A stretch of DNA of 36,260 nt from Bacteriovoracaceae bacterium (GTDB lineage: Bacteria > Bdellovibrionota > Bacteriovoracia > Bacteriovoracales > Bacteriovoracaceae), in assembly GCA_016786485.1 (NCBI GenBank), contig JAEUWD010000067.1:1-36260 (forward strand). The letters run 5' to 3'. The position numbers and the translations under genes were made by a program. Shown here one piece after another: positions 33,749 to 36,260 of this stretch. Positions within the stretch are counted from its first letter, which is position 1; every line of letters starts with the position of its first letter. Under the pieces are notes generated by a model. That model searched no databases and was not told the DNA's origin. It worked only from the letters and a program-made list of their open reading frames with translations.

Positions 33749-34773
33749 TTTTCGTTCACCAATAAATAACTGCGATACTTCGGCATAGCATAAGCTGAAA
33801 TTTTCCCACCATCATTATTCGGTCCGCGCATAGGACCTTGAACGTAATACTTATCAGTTTTTGGGTTATATCGGTAATCGGATAACAAAAAAGCTTTTCC
33901 TATAGCAAAATCATCCAGGGGTCCCAAGATAACATCGTTTTTATTTGAACCAATGAGTGGTTGCATGCGAATCGTTTTACCTTTTTTATGAACAAGGTTA
34001 GCAAAATCAGCTGGGGTTTGAAGTTCTTCAATCGGTTTTGAAAGATCGTTTGGATTAATTTTATTCCGTTCCAAAAAGCGGGCCAAGTTTGCTCGAGCTA
34101 AATCAACAAGCTTAATCGTCGATTTATGATCAATATCCCAAAACCAAGCAGTCTCACTAAATTGATAACCGAGTTTGGCCCATAAATATCTTCCAACGTA
34201 ATCAGCGAAGTTCGTAACGTGAAGAAGTTCAGGAATTTTCACGTAAACTTCGTCATACCAAAATTTAAAAAGGCTTGAGGCGATCCCACGTATTTCATCC
34301 AGCTCTTGATTAATATACATGCCTTCCGTATCCCCGACTAAGTTTCCAAATTGATCATGAGTGAAATTGCGAGCAGTGTAGCCAACAATCTCATCACCCA
34401 TAAAAAGTGTCGCCAGCATCGTCACATGCTCTTTCACCACTTTTTGCTTTTTCCCCTTCACCAGTTTTTTTGTGATGATATTTGGGTCATGCATGAGTTC
34501 AAGGTATATAGTGACGGTTTTATTTTTTTTCGTTTTAAATTTATACTTCTTCGAAAGACCATTGAGGGCGTCTTGGGTCATCCAAGGAAACTGAATCTGC
34601 TCTAAAAACGCCATATCCTTGAAAGGTTGGAAGCGCTTGAATTTATCATGTGACCATTTGGATTGAATAAAAGGCAGTCCATAGAGCTGCTTGGGTGCTA
34701 AGAAAGAAAAGTGATGATCGCAAGCTGTGAAGCCCAGGTGAAGTTGACTTAAAAGCAGTAAAAAACCAAGCAT
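33745..34773 (-). CDS. Exported protein of unknown function with a GNAT-like segment
   Basis: A 342-residue exported protein. The N-terminal 17 residues (MLGFLLLLSQLHLGFTA) form a signal peptide. The following cysteine in FTAC might allow lipidation, but Phe at -3 makes a poor lipobox. The middle region (residues about 155-215) with a Gly-Ile-Ala turn and YLWAKLGYQF resembles motif A/B of the GNAT fold; that is weak similarity. The C-terminus is rich in Tyr, Asn and Gly (GPMRGPNNDGGK). No family is recognised. No clear Shine-Dalgarno was found for the ATG at 34773. Confidence 0.72.
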   Translation of the reverse strand: MLGFLLLLSQLHLGFTACDHHFSFLAPKQLYGLPFIQSKWSHDKFKRFQPFKDMAFLEQIQFPWMTQDALNGLSKKYKFKTKKNKTVTIYLELMHDPNIITKKLVKGKKQKVVKEHVTMLATLFMGDEIVGYTARNFTHDQFGNLVGDTEGMYINQELDEIRGIASSLFKFWYDEVYVKIPELLHVTNFADYVGRYLWAKLGYQFSETAWFWDIDHKSTIKLVDLARANLARFLERNKINPNDLSKPIEELQTPADFANLVHKKGKTIRMQPLIGSNKNDVILGPLDDFAIGKAFLLSDYRYNPKTDKYYVQGPMRGPNNDGGKISAYAMPKYRSYLLVNEN

Positions 34774-34859
34774 GAGGCGAGATTGTCATGACGCATAATC
34801 AGGGTCAATTTTTATCCTTATTCCTGTAGTTTTTTCAGGGACTTAAGTCTAAATAGCCA

Positions 34860-34888
34860 GAGGCGCCAAGTTTTACTATTGTCGCCTC
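34860..34888 (+). repeat. Short inverted repeat upstream of the metallopeptidase gene
   Basis: GAGGCG (34860-34865) and CGCCTC (34883-34888) are six-base complements 17 bases apart, in the divergent region between the exported protein and the metallopeptidase. Too short to assign a role; it could be an operator or chance. Confidence 0.2.
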
Positions 34889-34913
34889 ACATTCACCTTA
34901 TGAGGGCAATTTT

Positions 34914-36260
34914 ATGAAACTAACCCTTCTTATTTTATGTCTCTATTTTATGAACCAAGCCTATTCACAACAATATGAATTAACTCCTGAAAATCAAATT
35001 GAACGTGAGCGCATGTTACAAAGCATCAAAGAATATGAAATAGCACCGGTCGTGTTTCCTGAATTTCAAAGTGCTCCGCTCGCACATAAAAAAATTCTCA
35101 CACATTATCGTCAGAACTTGATACCCACTCAAAGTAAAATGGAAAAATTAAGTTACACTAGTAACATCTATCACCTTTTAGTTGATCGTGCTTTTTACAC
35201 TAGCGATACCGAAAAAAATGAGTGGCAGAAAATTGAGAAAGAAACCAACACTGAAATTCGAAAATTGGCCAACTCTGATGAATATCTCAATGCCAAGCTT
35301 AAGTTGATTGAGCTTAGTGAAGGTTTACCAGACAGTAACTTCACTCGTTATATCAAAAAAATGAAAGAAGATTTTGAGTTTAATAAACTGAACGATGAGC
35401 AACAAGCGATAGCAAAACAAATTTCAGATGAATTTATTAATATCAACAATATTTTAAACACCAGCCCACATGTTCCGGAAGTTCAGAAGTACGGTCCGAT
35501 TAGCCAACAAGTGATGAAGGACTTCCACGCAGGAATAATTTCGGTGGATGAAGGTCGTAAAATTCTTAAAGATGCTTACGTCGCTTTTGAAAAACATATT
35601 GAATATTACTCGAGCAAAGGTGCGGAAAACTTTGCGAACATCGCCAAACAAAAAACACTCCTTGCAAAAAGCAAAGGCTTTGAGAATTACGCACACTACG
35701 CGCTTTATGAACAACGTGATGGTTATCAAGGCGAATTAGTTGAAGTCGATTCTCGTCGCCAGTTTTTACGTAACTTCTTAAATGAAACACAAGAAATCGC
35801 GAAGGCTTACTTAGCTGCTCGCTATCAATACGTCATGAAGCAACCACTTCCGGAAAAATTACCTGAATTTATTAACGGTTTCTTATCGCCACAGACAACA
35901 GGCTTAATTGATGAGTATTTTCCGAAAGAAAAGATCGTTGAAGTTTGGCGCCAAACCATGCGCGAAAGTGGTTTCAGCCAAGAGACACTTGAACAAATTA
36001 TCGTGGATGAATTCCCACGTGATAGAAAGTACTACCACGCTTATCTCTCAAGCACTAAAACTCCAACTCCGAAAAAGCTAAGCATTAATGCCAAAACATT
36101 GGAAGTGAAGAGCCCGGTACGTGACAGCTCTTGGACCACACCAGAGTCTTATGTCATTCAGAACTTTAAAACAGATGGCCCAGGTTCAGCCACCACTGCC
36201 TTCCACGAAGGTGGTCACGCGCTAGAAAATAGTTTTAAACGTCCACTTTATTTAGATAAC
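34914..36260 (+). CDS. Exported M3-like zinc metallopeptidase, 3' part outside window
   Basis: The first 449 residues of a secreted metallopeptidase. A signal peptide is visible (MKLTLLILCLYFMNQAYS, cleavage before QQYE). The rest is mostly helical, as expected for the M2/M3-type gluzincin fold, and near the window end is TAFHEGGHALENSF, an HExxH zinc site with the GHAL context of M3 oligopeptidases. The third zinc ligand, a glutamate about 25 residues later, would lie past the edge. ATG at 34914 follows GAGGG by eight bases. It is probably a periplasmic or secreted oligopeptidase. Confidence 0.83.
   Translation, partial: MKLTLLILCLYFMNQAYSQQYELTPENQIERERMLQSIKEYEIAPVVFPEFQSAPLAHKKILTHYRQNLIPTQSKMEKLSYTSNIYHLLVDRAFYTSDTEKNEWQKIEKETNTEIRKLANSDEYLNAKLKLIELSEGLPDSNFTRYIKKMKEDFEFNKLNDEQQAIAKQISDEFININNILNTSPHVPEVQKYGPISQQVMKDFHAGIISVDEGRKILKDAYVAFEKHIEYYSSKGAENFANIAKQKTLLAKSKGFENYAHYALYEQRDGYQGELVEVDSRRQFLRNFLNETQEIAKAYLAARYQYVMKQPLPEKLPEFINGFLSPQTTGLIDEYFPKEKIVEVWRQTMRESGFSQETLEQIIVDEFPRDRKYYHAYLSSTKTPTPKKLSINAKTLEVKSPVRDSSWTTPESYVIQNFKTDGPGSATTAFHEGGHALENSFKRPLYLDN

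Noticed and set aside
1-36260. Mobile elements, CRISPR arrays, tRNA or rRNA genes
   Set aside because: No transposase, integrase, direct-repeat array, cloverleaf or rRNA segment was seen on either strand.

Overview
This window looks like chromosomal DNA from a low-GC (roughly 40%) Gram-negative bacterium. Supporting signs are lipoprotein and Sec signal peptides, a proton-pumping complex I operon, a KefB/C-type antiporter, a periplasmic MsrB and exported hydrolases. The mix of genes would suit the Bdellovibrionota/Bacteriovoracales, but that placement is inference and rests on no marker gene. There is no rRNA, tRNA, IS element, phage gene or CRISPR array. Coding density is very high and no stretch over 300 bases lacks a gene. 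Four convergent gene pairs overlap at their 3' ends.

Layout. (1) Positions 1-9586, minus strand: nuoA-B-C-D-E-F-G-H-I-J-K-L in canonical order, with nuoL running off the left edge. NuoG is a short form that still carries all four N7 cysteines. (2) 9680-11735: an EamA-type transporter and, divergently, an exported M23 peptidase. (3) 11718-15152, minus: a tightly packed set of EEP-family phosphodiesterase, phospholipase D/cardiolipin-synthase-like enzyme and a prokaryotic pentameric ligand-gated ion channel, followed by a GNAT. (4) 15181-15821: an RRM protein with a clear terminator and a small Tudor-like protein. (5) 15984-19563, minus: zinc-ribbon protein, class A acid phosphatase, class I glutamine amidotransferase and Kef-type K+/H+ antiporter, with almost no gaps. 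(6) 19648-23465: Hsp20 with a hairpin over its ribosome binding site, two DoxX-type proteins (one fused to a YHS domain), a long coiled-coil protein and MsrB.

(7) 23645-28042: a 1465-residue lipoprotein with five PKD/REJ-like repeats and two complete serine-esterase domains. (8) 28055-29398: a YjdM/PhnA zinc-ribbon protein with a probable leaderless promoter, a stand-alone S4-like domain and an alkaline-ceramidase (CREST) family membrane hydrolase. (9) 29367-31822, minus: a D-amino-acid aldolase/deaminase-like PLP enzyme coupled to an aldonolactone-oxidase-type flavoprotein. (10) 31944-36260: a glycine-zipper lipoprotein, a RhlE-type DEAD-box helicase, an exported protein of unknown function and a partial exported metallopeptidase with an HEGGH motif.

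How it fits together. The nuo block is respiratory core metabolism. Much of the rest serves the envelope: lipid synthesis and turnover (cardiolipin synthase-like, ceramidase-like), ion flux (pLGIC, Kef), peptidoglycan and polymer hydrolysis (M23, tandem esterase, metallopeptidase), and stress repair (Hsp20, MsrB, DoxX/YHS). The strongest leads are the lipid-enzyme/ion-channel operon, the tandem esterase lipoprotein, the Hsp20 leader hairpin and the ceramidase homologue.
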